A stretch of DNA of 64,000 nt from Mesorhizobium sp. SOD10. GTDB taxonomy: Bacteria > Pseudomonadota > Alphaproteobacteria > Rhizobiales > Rhizobiaceae. Positions 35,315 through 44,812 of this stretch are shown here, one piece after another. The stretch spans positions 62,001 through 126,000 of the forward strand of contig CCNA01000008.1 in assembly GCA_000824805.1 (NCBI GenBank), read 5' to 3'. Numbering within the stretch: the first letter of the stretch is position 1; each line of letters opens with the position of its first letter. Below the pieces are notes generated by a model that was not told where the DNA came from, searched no databases, and saw only the letters and a program-made list of their open reading frames with translations. The translations under genes were made by a program, and so were the position numbers.

Positions 35315-38300
35315 ATGAACACCCATCTGATGATGTCGCGGCGCTTCGCGCCTCTTTTCTGGACGCAATTCCTCTCGGCCTTCAACGACAATTTCCTGAA
35401 GAACACGCTGGTGTTCCTCATCCTGTTCACGCTGGCGAAGGATCAAGCCGCCTCGCTAGTGACGCTGGCCGGCGCGATTTTCATGGCGCCCTTCCTGCTG
35501 CTTTCGGCGCTGGGCGGCGAGATCGCGGACCGCTTCGACAAGGCGCTGATCGCCCGCCGGCTGAAATTCACCGAGATCGCCGCGGCCGCCGTAGCCGTCG
35601 CCGGCATCGCGCTGTCGTCGATCCCGGTGCTGATGACGGCGCTCTTGATGTTCGGCATCATCTCGGCGCTGTTCGGGCCGATCAAATACGGCATCCTGCC
35701 CGATCACCTGGAACGCAAGGAACTGCCCAAGGCCAATGCCTGGATCGAGTCGGCGACCTTCGCCGCGATCCTCGGCGGCACCATCGCCGGCGGCGTCGTG
35801 TCCGCCGACGGCATCGGAGTTGCGGTGTTCGGGCCTATCATGATGGCCTTGGCCGTCGGCTGCTGGCTGGTCAGCCGCTACATCCCCTCCACCGGTTCAG
35901 CCGCCCCCAACCTTGCCATCGACAAGAACATCTTCCGCTCGACATGGCGCCAGGTCGCCGAATTGCGGACCGAGACGCGCATCTGGCGCGCCGGCCTGAT
36001 GACCTCCTGGTTCTGGCTGGTCGGCGCCATCGTGCTTTCGATCCTGCCGGCGATGATCAAGGATTCGCTCGGCGGCAACGAGATCGCCGTCACAGCCTAT
36101 CTCGCGGTGTTCGCCGTCTCGATCGCCATCGGCTCGGCTATCGCCGCCTGGATGTCGCAGGGCCGCATGGTGCTGCTCCCAGCGCCGGTCGGCACCGCGC
36201 TGATGGCGCTGTTCGGCCTGCATCTTGCCTGGACTATCGGCAGTATGCAGCCTTCGCCCCAAGCCGAGACGCTTGCCGCCTTCTTCGCCGGCCCGAACAC
36301 CATCCGCGTCGCCATCGACCTCGCCGGCATGGCGATCGCGGCCGCCTTCCTGGTAGTGCCGACCTTCGCCGCCGTGCAGGCCTGGTCGCCGGAAGCGCGC
36401 CGCGCCCGCGTCGTTGCCGCCGTCAGCATCGTCAATGCCGGCTTCATGACGGTGGGCGGCGCCCTCGTCGCCGCGATCCAGGCCGCCGGCGTCTCCATCG
36501 CGGGCATCCTGTTCGGCCTCGTCGTCGCCAACGCGATCGCCGCCTGGCTGATGCTGAAATTCCTGCCGACCAACCCCTTCCGCGATTTCGTCTCGATCCT
36601 GTTCCGCGCCTTCCTGCGGCTGGAAGTCGAGGGGCTGGACAATCTCAAGGCGGCCGGCAAGGCGCCGATCCTTGCGCTCAACCATGTCAGCTTCCTCGAC
36701 GGCCCGCTGGCGCTGACGCTGACCGACGAGGAGCCGGTCTTCGCCATCGACTACACGATCGCCCAGGCCTGGTGGATGAAGCCGTTCATGAAGCTCGCCC
36801 GCGCGCTGCCGCTCAATCCGGCAAAGCCAATGTCGACCCGTACACTGATCAAGATCGTGCAGGGTGGCGATCCGTTGGTCATCTTCCCGGAAGGCCGCAT
36901 CACCGTCACCGGCGGTCTGATGAAGGTCTATGACGGCGCCGCCATGGTTGCCGACAAGACCGGCTCGATGGTGGTGCCGGTGCGCATCGAGGGGCTGGAA
37001 AAGAGCTATTTCTCGCGGCTCTCCTCGCAGCATGTGCGCCGCCGCCTGTTCCCGAAGGTCAAGGTGACCATCCTGGAGCCGGTAAAGCTCGAAGTCGCGC
37101 AGGAACTGAAGGGCCGCCAGCGGCGCGCCGCGGCGGGCTCGGCGCTTTACCAGGTAATGTCGGATCTCGTCTTCCGCACCCAGGATATCGGCAAGACGGT
37201 GCTTCAGAAGATCATCGAAACGGCGCACGAGCGCGGCATGAAACAGCTTGCGGTGCAGGATCCGGTCACTGGCTCGCTGAGCTACGGCAAGCTGCTCACC
37301 GCCGCCGCGGTGCTCGGCGAGAAGTTCGAGCATCTCTATGCCGGACAGCAGACGCTGGGCATCATGCTGCCCAACGCCAACGGCTCCTGCGCGACGCTGC
37401 TCGGCGTCATGTCGGCCGGCAAGGTGCCGGCGATGATCAACTTCACCGCGGGCGCCGCCAACATCCTGTCGGCCTGCAAGGCAGCCGAGGTGCGGACCGT
37501 GCTGACTTCCCGCGCTTTCGTCGAGCAGGCAAAGCTCGGCCCGGTGGTGGAGGAGATCGGCCGCTCCATCGACATCGTCTGGCTCGACGATCTGCGCGCC
37601 ACCATCGGCCTCAAGGACAAGTTGCTCGGGCTGTTGCGCAAGGTGACGCCGCGGGTGGCGCGCAAGGCGGACGACCCCGCGGCGATCCTGTTCACCTCCG
37701 GCTCGGAAGGAACGCCCAAGGGCGTGGTGCTGACTCACCGCAACATCCTGGCCAATGCCGCCCAAGCCGCCTCACGCATCGACTTCCATTCGGGCGACAA
37801 GGTGTTCAACGTGCTGCCGATCTTCCATTCCTTCGGCATGACGGCGGGCACCGTGCTGCCGCTGATCTCCGGCGTGCCGGTCTATTTCTATCCTTCGCCG
37901 CTGCACTACCGGATCGTGCCGGAACTGATCTACGGGTCGAACGCGACGATCATCTTCGGCACCGACACATTCCTCTCCGGCTATGCCCGCACGGCGCATC
38001 CATACGACTTCCGCTCGGTGCGCTACTGCTTCGCCGGCGCTGAACCGGTCAAGGCCGCCACACGCACAACCTATATGGAGAAGTTCGGCTTGCGCATCCT
38101 GGAAGGCTACGGCGTGACCGAGACGGCGCCGGTGATCGCCATCAACACGCCGATGTACAACAAATCGGGCAGCGTCGGCAAAATCATGCCCGGCATGGAA
38201 TATCGCCTCGAGCCGGTGCCCGGCGTCGACGAAGGCGGGCGGCTGTTGGTGCGCGGGCCGAACGTCATGGCCGGCTACCTGCGCGCCGAGAATCCGGGGG

Positions 38301-38719
38301 TGATCGAGCCGCTGAAGGACGGCTGGCACGACACCGGCGACGTCGTCACGGTCGACGATGCGGGCTTCATCTCGATCCGCGGCCGCGCCAAGCGTTTCGC
38401 CAAGATCGGCGGCGAGATGGTCTCTCTTGCCGCGGTCGAGGCGTTGGCCGGCGAATTGTGGAAAGGCTCGCTGTCGGCCGTCGCCACGGTGCCGGACGCG
38501 CGCAAGGGCGAGAAGCTGATCCTCATCACCGAAGCGTCCGGCGCCACCCGCGCCGAGTTCCTGGCCTTCGCCAAGGCCAACGGAGCCATGGACCTGATGG
38601 TGCCGGCCGAAGTGCGCGTCGTGCCGAAGGTGCCGGTGCTCGGCTCCGGCAAGCTCGACTTCGCGGGCGTGACCAGGATGGTGCGCGGCGAGGACGAGCT
38701 GAAGGTCAAGGCCGCATGA
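35315..38719 (+). CDS. aas: LplT-Aas fusion: MFS lysophospholipid flippase + acyltransferase + acyl-ACP/CoA ligase
   Basis: 1134 residues in three parts. Residues 1-400 are a 12-helix MFS transporter beginning FAPLFWTQFLSAFNDNFLKN, the LplT signature. Residues about 430-620 are a PlsC-type acyltransferase with the N-H-x4-D motif NHVSFLD near 457 and FPEGRIT near 525. Residues about 650-1134 are an AMP-forming ligase with FTSGSEGTPKG near 793 and GYGVTETAPVI near 930. In E. coli LplT and Aas are separate: LplT flips lysophospholipids inward and Aas re-acylates them. The fusion couples both steps. The start at 35315 is chosen on homology; the longer reading begins with GTG 35261. Confidence 0.88.
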   Translation: MNTHLMMSRRFAPLFWTQFLSAFNDNFLKNTLVFLILFTLAKDQAASLVTLAGAIFMAPFLLLSALGGEIADRFDKALIARRLKFTEIAAAAVAVAGIALSSIPVLMTALLMFGIISALFGPIKYGILPDHLERKELPKANAWIESATFAAILGGTIAGGVVSADGIGVAVFGPIMMALAVGCWLVSRYIPSTGSAAPNLAIDKNIFRSTWRQVAELRTETRIWRAGLMTSWFWLVGAIVLSILPAMIKDSLGGNEIAVTAYLAVFAVSIAIGSAIAAWMSQGRMVLLPAPVGTALMALFGLHLAWTIGSMQPSPQAETLAAFFAGPNTIRVAIDLAGMAIAAAFLVVPTFAAVQAWSPEARRARVVAAVSIVNAGFMTVGGALVAAIQAAGVSIAGILFGLVVANAIAAWLMLKFLPTNPFRDFVSILFRAFLRLEVEGLDNLKAAGKAPILALNHVSFLDGPLALTLTDEEPVFAIDYTIAQAWWMKPFMKLARALPLNPAKPMSTRTLIKIVQGGDPLVIFPEGRITVTGGLMKVYDGAAMVADKTGSMVVPVRIEGLEKSYFSRLSSQHVRRRLFPKVKVTILEPVKLEVAQELKGRQRRAAAGSALYQVMSDLVFRTQDIGKTVLQKIIETAHERGMKQLAVQDPVTGSLSYGKLLTAAAVLGEKFEHLYAGQQTLGIMLPNANGSCATLLGVMSAGKVPAMINFTAGAANILSACKAAEVRTVLTSRAFVEQAKLGPVVEEIGRSIDIVWLDDLRATIGLKDKLLGLLRKVTPRVARKADDPAAILFTSGSEGTPKGVVLTHRNILANAAQAASRIDFHSGDKVFNVLPIFHSFGMTAGTVLPLISGVPVYFYPSPLHYRIVPELIYGSNATIIFGTDTFLSGYARTAHPYDFRSVRYCFAGAEPVKAATRTTYMEKFGLRILEGYGVTETAPVIAINTPMYNKSGSVGKIMPGMEYRLEPVPGVDEGGRLLVRGPNVMAGYLRAENPGVIEPLKDGWHDTGDVVTVDDAGFISIRGRAKRFAKIGGEMVSLAAVEALAGELWKGSLSAVATVPDARKGEKLILITEASGATRAEFLAFAKANGAMDLMVPAEVRVVPKVPVLGSGKLDFAGVTRMVRGEDELKVKAA

Positions 38720-38732
38720 GCGATCGTGCGAG

Positions 38733-38757
38733 CAGGCCGGTGCGAAACACCGGCCTG
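38733..38757. terminator. Terminator hairpin between convergent genes
   Basis: CAGGCCGGTG (38733-38742) and CACCGGCCTG (38748-38757) form a perfect 10-bp stem with loop CGAAA, located between the LplT-Aas gene and the convergent DapA-family gene. The flanks are only weakly T-rich. Confidence 0.7.
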
Positions 38758-38780
38758 TTCGTCCCGGCCGAGATGTCAAT

Positions 38781-39740
38781 TCAGGCCGCGTATCTTGCCA
38801 TTACCGGCTGCCTCGACCATTGGGCGTACCAGGTGTCGAACAGCTCGAGCTGCTGCTCGGCATAGCCGCGCTGACTGTCGCTCAGCGCATCCGTCTCATT
38901 GAAGTGTAGCCTGTATTCGGGATTACCCTTCAGCACCATCATGTGCTTGAAATAGAGCACGAGGTCCGGACCCTCGTCGAAAGAGGACAGCACGGCCAGC
39001 GCCGCGTCCAGTTCCTGCGCCAGCCGGCGCGCTTCGGCATCGCCCTTGGCCGCCGCCTGGCTGAGGCTGACCAGATGCAGCACTTCCTTCGGCAGCACAT
39101 TGCCGATGCCGGTGATGGCGCCGGATGCTCCGCAATTGACGAAGCCGTGGAAGACGGCGGTGTCCACGCCGATCATCAGCGCAACGTCGTCCTCGCGGCT
39201 GGTGATGTTTTCCGCCGCGTAGCGCAGATCCGCCGGGCCGCCGAACTCCTTGAAGCCGACGAGATTCGGATGCTCGGCGCGCAGCGCGAAGAAGAGGTCG
39301 GCGCGCGTGGCAAAGCCGTAATAGGGACTGTTGTAGATGACGGCCGGCAGGTCGGGCGCGGCGGCGAGGATCGCCTTGAAGTGATGACGCTGCGCCGTCA
39401 CCGAGGGCCCGCGCGACAGAACGCGCGGGATCACCATCAGGCCTCGCGCGCCGACCTTCTGCGCATGGGCGGCGTGCGCGACAGCGCTGGCCGTGTTGAC
39501 GGCACCTGTGCCGACGATCACCGGGACGCCGGCCTTCACCAGGCGCTCGACGCCTTCCATACGCTGCGCGTCGGTCAGCAGCGGCCAGTCACCCATCGAG
39601 CCGCAATAGACGACGGCCGACATGCCGGCAGCGATCAGCTCGCGCCCCTTGCGCACCAGCGCGTCGAAGTCGGGAAGGCGGTCATCGGTGCAAGGCGTCA
39701 TCAGCGCCGGCATGCAGCCGGAAAAAACGTTGGCGGTCAT
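38781..39740 (-). CDS. DapA-family lyase/deaminase, probably 1-pyrroline-4-hydroxy-2-carboxylate deaminase
   Basis: 319 residues of the dihydrodipicolinate synthase/N-acetylneuraminate lyase family. The Schiff-base lysine is K164 in LVGFKEFGG, the tyrosine pair lies in IYNSPYYGFA, and the phosphate/carboxylate loop is GSMGDWPLLTD instead of GTTGE, so it is not DapA itself. From memory, the sequence closely resembles rhizobial HypD of hydroxyproline breakdown, which yields 2-oxoglutarate semialdehyde; I could not check this. No other hydroxyproline gene is adjacent. AAGGAG lies 8 bases before ATG 39740. Confidence 0.65.
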   Translation of the reverse strand: MTANVFSGCMPALMTPCTDDRLPDFDALVRKGRELIAAGMSAVVYCGSMGDWPLLTDAQRMEGVERLVKAGVPVIVGTGAVNTASAVAHAAHAQKVGARGLMVIPRVLSRGPSVTAQRHHFKAILAAAPDLPAVIYNSPYYGFATRADLFFALRAEHPNLVGFKEFGGPADLRYAAENITSREDDVALMIGVDTAVFHGFVNCGASGAITGIGNVLPKEVLHLVSLSQAAAKGDAEARRLAQELDAALAVLSSFDEGPDLVLYFKHMMVLKGNPEYRLHFNETDALSDSQRGYAEQQLELFDTWYAQWSRQPVMARYAA

Positions 39741-39920
39741 TTCGATGTCTCCTTGAGGCAGGCGTGCAGGTTGATCAGTTTGGCCCGACGCAGCACCGCT
39801 TGCCAAGCGGATAGTCGAGGCCGACCGCACCCGCAGGCCGAGAAATGCCCGTCATCGCGGCTTCGTCGCATAAGGAGCGTGATCGTCGATGGGACCGGCA
39901 GCGTGCCATGCGAGAAAACA

Positions 39921-40460
39921 TCAACCTGCCAGCCGAAACGCTCCGCTCTCCAGCGCCGCGACGACCGCTTCCTGCGTTTCAAGCGGATCGAGCCCGTCTG
40001 TCGCGAGCGCATGACGATCCAACTCGCCCAATGCCGCGAACTGCTCGTGCAACGCCCTGATCGGCCCGGGATCGGTCAGCGTGTCGCCGCCACGCCGCCG
40101 GCAGCGCTCGACGGCGATGTCGACGGCTGGGCGCAGGACGACGTAGTGCAAGATCGTGGTGAGCGCCCTGAACGGCGGCAGGAACCAAGGCCCGATGATG
40201 CCGTCGACGATGACCAAGTAGCCGCCTCCGGCATAGCCGTCCGCGGCATTCGCCAGCACGTCCATCACCACCTCGTTCTGCCGGTGGGCTTCCGGCAGAT
40301 AGGGCGCGATCGCGCCGTTCTTGATGAAGTGCCAGAAATCGTCGGCGTGAAGATGGACCTTGGGCGACCCGGGCTGTCGCGCGAGAACCTCGGCCGTAGT
40401 GGTTTTCCCCGAACCGGGCGGGCCGGTCAGGATGAGGATTTCGCCTGCATAATCGATCAT
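39921..40460 (-). CDS. Small P-loop kinase/AAA-type ATP-binding protein
   Basis: 179 residues. A Walker A loop GPPGSGKTTTAE lies at about 11-22, followed by HLHADDFW, a lid-like arginine stretch VERCRRRGGDTL, and no other domain. The fold is that of the shikimate/gluconate-kinase or chloramphenicol-phosphotransferase group. The substrate is unknown. ATG 40460 sits close before the P-loop; the 12 extra upstream codons look non-native. It is a single-gene unit. Confidence 0.65.
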   Translation of the reverse strand: MIDYAGEILILTGPPGSGKTTTAEVLARQPGSPKVHLHADDFWHFIKNGAIAPYLPEAHRQNEVVMDVLANAADGYAGGGYLVIVDGIIGPWFLPPFRALTTILHYVVLRPAVDIAVERCRRRGGDTLTDPGPIRALHEQFAALGELDRHALATDGLDPLETQEAVVAALESGAFRLAG

Positions 40461-40583
40461 GCGCGCGCTGTAACACGGGCCGCGAGAACCTCTCAAGCTC
40501 CGTAGGGGAGAGGGGAAAAGCCTTCAGCCTTCCGCAGACTCCGACTGGATCAGGCTCTCCAGCACGTCGAGCAATCGCTCATG

Positions 40584-40613
40584 AAAAAGGCCGGGCGCAA
40601 AAGCGGCCCGGCC
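40584..40613 (-). terminator. Intrinsic terminator (minus strand)
   Basis: GGCCGGGC (40589-40596) and GCCCGGCC (40606-40613) form the stem; on the minus strand it is followed by TTTTT (complement of 40584-40588). It lies downstream of the dioxygenase gene and ends the metQNI-dioxygenase transcript. The rest of 40497-40778 holds no recognised feature. Confidence 0.85.
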
Positions 40614-40778
40614 AAGAATGAAGGTCATAACCTTCAGAGGGGAACATCGCCCGGCGCAATGGGAGGAAAACACCGAGCGATGCCCCTTATTTGGGGCCTG
40701 AACCGCGTATTTTCGACGAACGGAATTCCAAAAAAGATCGAAATCGCGAAAAAATCTCGCTCAATCGTCGGGAAATTG

Positions 40779-41798
40779 TCAGCCTGCGGCCGGCGCTTTT
40801 TCCAGGAGGTCGGCATAGTGACGCCGCGCCACGTCGGGATGCGACCGCAGCCGGCTTTTCAGCACATTGGTCCCGACATTGCGGAAGAGCGGATTGTCGG
40901 GGTCGCTGGCCGGGCCGCGCGCCTCGGTCGCCAGTTCTTCGGGCAGATCGAGCAGCGGGATGGTGGCATCGAGCCGGGCGCTGAAGAAGAACGGCACCGA
41001 AATCCGTTCGACGCCGGCAGGCGGCGTGACGACGCGATGCACGGTAGCCCTGAGATAGCCGTTCGAGGCGAGTTCAAGCAGCTCGCCGATGTTGACCACC
41101 AGCGTTCGCGGGATCGGGTCGACATCGACCCAGCTGCCGTCATATTCGACCTGCAGGCCCTTGTTCTCGTCCTGCAGCAGAAGCGTGAGGAAGCCACCAT
41201 CCTTGTGCGCGCCCACCCCCTGGTCGTCGCCGGTGGCATTGCGGCCGGGGTAGCGCACGATCTTCATGCGATGGTTCGGTTCGCCGCGATAGATCGGATC
41301 GAAGGCGTCCTCCGGCTGGTCGAGCGACAGCGCGAAGGCCTTGAGCAGCCGGATCGCCACATCGGTCGCCTTGGCCTGCCAGGCAAGCAGCGCCGGTTTC
41401 AGATCGGGGAGCGCGGCGGGCCACTGGTTTGGGCCCTGCAGCCGGGTCCAGGCCGGCACGCCCGGCCCTTGCGCAATGGTCGCGCGTTCAACGCCGATGT
41501 CGAGCTGCTCGCGCCAGTCGGCCTTGCCCCTGGTCAGCTCGCCGCCGGCGCGCGTATAGCCGCGAAACTGCGGCGACTTCACCATTTCGATGGCGAGCTT
41601 GTCGGCTTCCGGGAAGGCGAAGAAGCGGCGCGCGGCGCCCAGCACCGCGTCGATCTCCGGCTGCGTGACGCCGTGGCCGCTCAGATAGAAGAAACCGACA
41701 TCGCGGGCGGCGGTACGCAGATCGAACAAGAATGTCCGCAGTTCCGATGCGCCCTGCTCCAGGCGGTCGAGATCGAGCACCGGAATTATTCTTGCCAT
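40779..41798 (-). CDS. 2-oxoglutarate/Fe(II)-dependent dioxygenase (isopenicillin N synthase family)
   Basis: 339 residues. The N-terminal DIOX_N region (IPVLDLDRL, VGFFYLSGHGV) precedes the 2OG-FeII core. The iron ligands are H198 and D200 in GAHKDGG and H254 in ATVHRVV; the 2-oxoglutarate arginine and serine lie in RISVPF (R265, S267). All are intact, so it should be active. GAGAGGAG precedes ATG 41798. It is the last gene after metQ, metN and metI, with 153 bases between. The substrate is unknown, and the neighbourhood suggests a molecule imported by that transporter. Confidence 0.8.
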   Translation of the reverse strand: MARIIPVLDLDRLEQGASELRTFLFDLRTAARDVGFFYLSGHGVTQPEIDAVLGAARRFFAFPEADKLAIEMVKSPQFRGYTRAGGELTRGKADWREQLDIGVERATIAQGPGVPAWTRLQGPNQWPAALPDLKPALLAWQAKATDVAIRLLKAFALSLDQPEDAFDPIYRGEPNHRMKIVRYPGRNATGDDQGVGAHKDGGFLTLLLQDENKGLQVEYDGSWVDVDPIPRTLVVNIGELLELASNGYLRATVHRVVTPPAGVERISVPFFFSARLDATIPLLDLPEELATEARGPASDPDNPLFRNVGTNVLKSRLRSHPDVARRHYADLLEKAPAAG

Positions 41799-41951
41799 GG
41801 ACAGGCTCCTCTCGGCGAGACTTGCAACCCAGCCGCACGATGACATCAGCGCCATTGCTGGTGAAGAAACGCACCAACCAATCTCACTGCAAACGGCGCA
41901 AGCCGGCGCTCAATTCCCGGCTTTTGCGGCAAATTGCGTCCGCATCCGGTG

Positions 41952-42608
41952 CTACCCGCGATGGTCCAGCCGAGCGACGAGGCGGTCGCCGATCCACTGG
42001 ATGCCGCAGACGAGCACGATGAGCACGACGACCACCGCGACCATCACGCTGGTTTCGAAACGCTGATAGCCGTAGCGGATGGCAAGGTCGCCGAGACCGC
42101 CCGCGCCGATGGCGCCGGCCATGGCGGAGGCGCCGACGAGCGTCACCAGCGTCACCGTGAAGCCGGCGACGATGCCCGGCAGCGCCTCCGGCACCAGCAC
42201 CTCGCGGATGATCGTCCAGCGGTTGCCTCCCATGGCGCGCGCCGCCTCGATCAGCCCGTGATCGACCTCGCGCAGCGAGACTTCGGCGATACGGGCATAA
42301 TAGGGGGTGGCGGCGATCGACAGCGGCACGATCGCCGCCCATGTGCCGATCGAGGTGCCGACGATCAGGCGCGTCACCGGGATCAGCGCGACCAGCAAAA
42401 TGATGAAAGGAACCGAACGGAAGCCGTTGATGACGGCGCCGAGACTACGGTTGACCCAAAGGCTCTCGGCGATGCCGCCGCGATCGGTGGCGACCAGGGC
42501 AAGGCCGAGCGGCAGGCCGAAGACCAGCGAGATGAGGCCGGACGCGCCGGTCATCAGTACCGTCTCCCAGATCGAACGGAGCAGGAGTTCAAACAGGACC
42601 GGCGACAT
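41952..42608 (-). CDS. metI: Methionine-type ABC transporter permease
   Basis: 218 residues with five to six membrane segments and the BPD_transp_1 coupling loop EAARAMGGNRWTIIREVLVPEALPGI near 130-155. Size and opening (ELLLRSIWETVLMTGASGLIS) match MetI. I chose ATG 42608, with GGAGG 9 bases upstream, over TTG 42614. The first 20 bases overlap metN. It forms the channel of the importer with MetN and MetQ. Confidence 0.88.
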   Translation of the reverse strand: MSPVLFELLLRSIWETVLMTGASGLISLVFGLPLGLALVATDRGGIAESLWVNRSLGAVINGFRSVPFIILLVALIPVTRLIVGTSIGTWAAIVPLSIAATPYYARIAEVSLREVDHGLIEAARAMGGNRWTIIREVLVPEALPGIVAGFTVTLVTLVGASAMAGAIGAGGLGDLAIRYGYQRFETSVMVAVVVVLIVLVCGIQWIGDRLVARLDHRG

Positions 42609-43677
42609 GGCCAAGCACCTCCACCCGCGCGCCGCGGTCCTTCAGGAATGTCGTTACCCGCGCAAGATGCGCGGCTTCAGCGCCGGCAACGGCAAGGAAC
42701 AGGGTGCCGACGGGTTGGCCTTGGACATGATCGACGCCGCCATGCACAAGGCGGAACCGACCCGGCGCCGCCACGGCGAGGTCGGAGAGCAAGGCGCCGC
42801 GCGCGGCCTCGCCGGCGACATCGATCCGGAGGATCGTTTCCGCGCCTTCGCCCGCGATCAGCTGGCTCGCGATCTCGGGCGGCAATTGCGGCCGGATGCC
42901 GCCGAGCAGGCTGCGGGTGATCTCCGATTTCGGGTTGGCGAAGACCTGCCAGACGGCGCCCTCCTCGACGATCCGGCCGGCGTCGATCACCGCCACTCGA
43001 TCGGCGATCGAACGGATCACCTCCATCTCATGCGTGATCAGCAGGATGGTGAGGCCGAGCCTGGAATTGATGTCCTTGAGCAGCGCCAGGATCGAGCGCG
43101 TCGTCTCCGGATCCAGCGCCGAGGTCGCCTCGTCCGACAAGAGCAGCGCCGGCCGCGCGGCAAGCGCCCTGGCGATGCCGACGCGCTGCTTCTGCCCACC
43201 CGACAGCGAGGCCGGATAGGCGTTGGCCTTCTCCGACAGGCCGACGAGTTGCAGCAATTCCGCCGCGCGCGCCAGGCGCTCGGCGCGCGGGCGGCCTTCG
43301 ATCTTGAGCGGCAGCGCGACATTCTCCTCGACGGTCTTGGCCGACAGGAGATTGAAGTGCTGGAACACCATGCCGATGCGGCGGCGCAGCGGCTGCAGCT
43401 CGCGCTCGCTCAGACGGCCTATCTCGCGGTCTTCAATGAAGACCGCGCCGGAATCGGGCCGCTCCAGCCCGTTCAGGCAGCGGATCAGCGTCGATTTGCC
43501 GGCGCCGCTGCGGCCGATGATGCCGAGGATCTCGCCCCTTCGCACAGTGAGCGAGACGCCGTCGAGCGCCGCCGTCGCGCCGAAGCGGCGCTTCAGGCCG
43601 ACGAGGCGGACGACTTCCCGCCCGGTCGGCTGGATGCGGACCGGATCGGCGCGTTCGGCCGTGACATGCTGATTCAT
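42589..43677 (-). CDS. metN: Methionine-type ABC transporter ATPase
   Basis: 362 residues. Walker A GRSGAGKST near 57-65, Q-loop FQHFNLLSAKTV, signature LSGGQKQRVGIARAL and Walker B LLLSDEATSALDP are intact. The C-terminal 90 residues form the NIL (ACT-like) regulatory domain that in MetN binds methionine and inhibits uptake. I chose ATG 43677 because the 29 residues upstream look non-native and the gap to metQ is then 83 bases. It is the middle gene of metQ-metN-metI. Confidence 0.88.
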   Translation of the reverse strand: MNQHVTAERADPVRIQPTGREVVRLVGLKRRFGATAALDGVSLTVRRGEILGIIGRSGAGKSTLIRCLNGLERPDSGAVFIEDREIGRLSERELQPLRRRIGMVFQHFNLLSAKTVEENVALPLKIEGRPRAERLARAAELLQLVGLSEKANAYPASLSGGQKQRVGIARALAARPALLLSDEATSALDPETTRSILALLKDINSRLGLTILLITHEMEVIRSIADRVAVIDAGRIVEEGAVWQVFANPKSEITRSLLGGIRPQLPPEIASQLIAGEGAETILRIDVAGEAARGALLSDLAVAAPGRFRLVHGGVDHVQGQPVGTLFLAVAGAEAAHLARVTTFLKDRGARVEVLGHVAGPV

Positions 43678-43760
43678 CTCTCTGTCCGTTTCAGTGCCGC
43701 GCAAACGCGACGGCGGCCCGCTCAGCCGCGGGCCGTCCATTTCTGCCAGCCAGGCGCCGA

Positions 43761-44612
43761 TCAATAGGCGCTGATCCCGGTGCCTTTGTAGACCTTGTCG
43801 AACTCGGCCTTGACCGTATCGTTCTGATAGGAGGCGACGAGCGTCTTCACCCAGGGCTCGTTCTCGTTGCCGGCCTTGACCGCGATGAAGTTGCGGTAGG
43901 GATTATCTGCCACCGGCTCTTGCGCGATGCGGTTTTCAGGGCCGAGCCCGCTCTTCAGCGCCCAGTCGGTGTTGACGACGGCGGCGTCGAGATCGTCCAC
44001 CGAGCGGCCGACGATGCCGGCGTCGAGTTCCTTGATCTCGAGCTTCTTCGGGTTCTCCGCAATGTCGGCGGTCGTCGCCAGGATGCCGGTGCCGTCCTTG
44101 AGCTTGATCAGGCCTTCATGTTCCAGCACATGCAGCGCGCGACCTTCGTTGGACGGGTCGTTCGGCAGGCCGATCACCGCGCCTTCCGGCAGGTCGGCGA
44201 CCTTGGCATGCTTTTTCGAATAAAGGCCGATCGGCCAGACGCCGGTATAGCCGACCGGCACGATGTGGTAGCCTTGCGTCTTGATCTGGTTGTCGAGATA
44301 GGGCTTGTGCTGGAAAGCGTTGGCGTCGATCTCGCCGCGCTCCAGCGCCTCGTTGGGCTGGGTGTAGTCGTTGAAGACGACGGTCTCGATGGTCAGTCCT
44401 TTCTTGGCCGCCTCGGCGGTGACGACGCGCCAGACATCCTCATCCTCGCCGCTGATGATGCCGACCTTGATCGACTTGTTGTCCTCGGCGAAGGACGGCG
44501 ACGGCGCGCCAAGGCCGATGACGGCCAATGTCGTGGCGAGAAGCGCCGTTAATCCGGCGCGCCTGGTGATTGACGTAACGAGAGACTTTGAAGCGTTGCC
44601 GCGTCCGGACAT
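43761..44612 (-). CDS. metQ: Methionine-type (NlpA/MetQ) binding protein
   Basis: 283 residues. A Sec signal with an AxA-type end (PSPSFAED near 42) rather than a lipobox, so it is soluble or anchored by other means. The NlpA core is clear: IKVGIISGEDEDVWR, NDYTQPNEALERGEIDANAFQHKPYLD, VGYTGVWPIGLYSKKH, NDPSNEGRALHVLE. Ligands of this family include methionine and its derivatives. AAGGAA precedes ATG 44612. The upstream 200 bases show no SAM riboswitch I could recognise. It begins the operon metQ-metN-metI-dioxygenase. Confidence 0.85.
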   Translation of the reverse strand: MSGRGNASKSLVTSITRRAGLTALLATTLAVIGLGAPSPSFAEDNKSIKVGIISGEDEDVWRVVTAEAAKKGLTIETVVFNDYTQPNEALERGEIDANAFQHKPYLDNQIKTQGYHIVPVGYTGVWPIGLYSKKHAKVADLPEGAVIGLPNDPSNEGRALHVLEHEGLIKLKDGTGILATTADIAENPKKLEIKELDAGIVGRSVDDLDAAVVNTDWALKSGLGPENRIAQEPVADNPYRNFIAVKAGNENEPWVKTLVASYQNDTVKAEFDKVYKGTGISAY

Positions 44613-44812
44613 GGTGCGTTCCTTGCGATCCTGAAATCATTTTTGGCCTGGCGGGATGCGAAGCCTCGATATCAGCATCACCAATGCTGCCCGACCGGGC
44701 AAAGAAGCGCTTTTCCTCTCAAACGGGAGGTGGAAAATATTCTCTCAAAGATATTGTGACTTGGAGAACACCGGCTGCTCGCAAGCCGGTTTTGATCGCG
44801 CAGCGGCGACGC

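Noticed and set aside
35897..37765. 622-residue minus-strand frame inside the LplT-Aas gene
   Set aside because: No domains and strongly charged shadow composition; the + strand carries three intact domains.
40614..40778. Small protein frames near 40.7 kb
   Set aside because: They are short, lack ribosome sites and lie between the dioxygenase gene and its terminator.
44613..44812. SAM-II riboswitch upstream of metQ
   Set aside because: I looked for its conserved stem and pseudoknot sequences in the minus-strand leader and did not find them.
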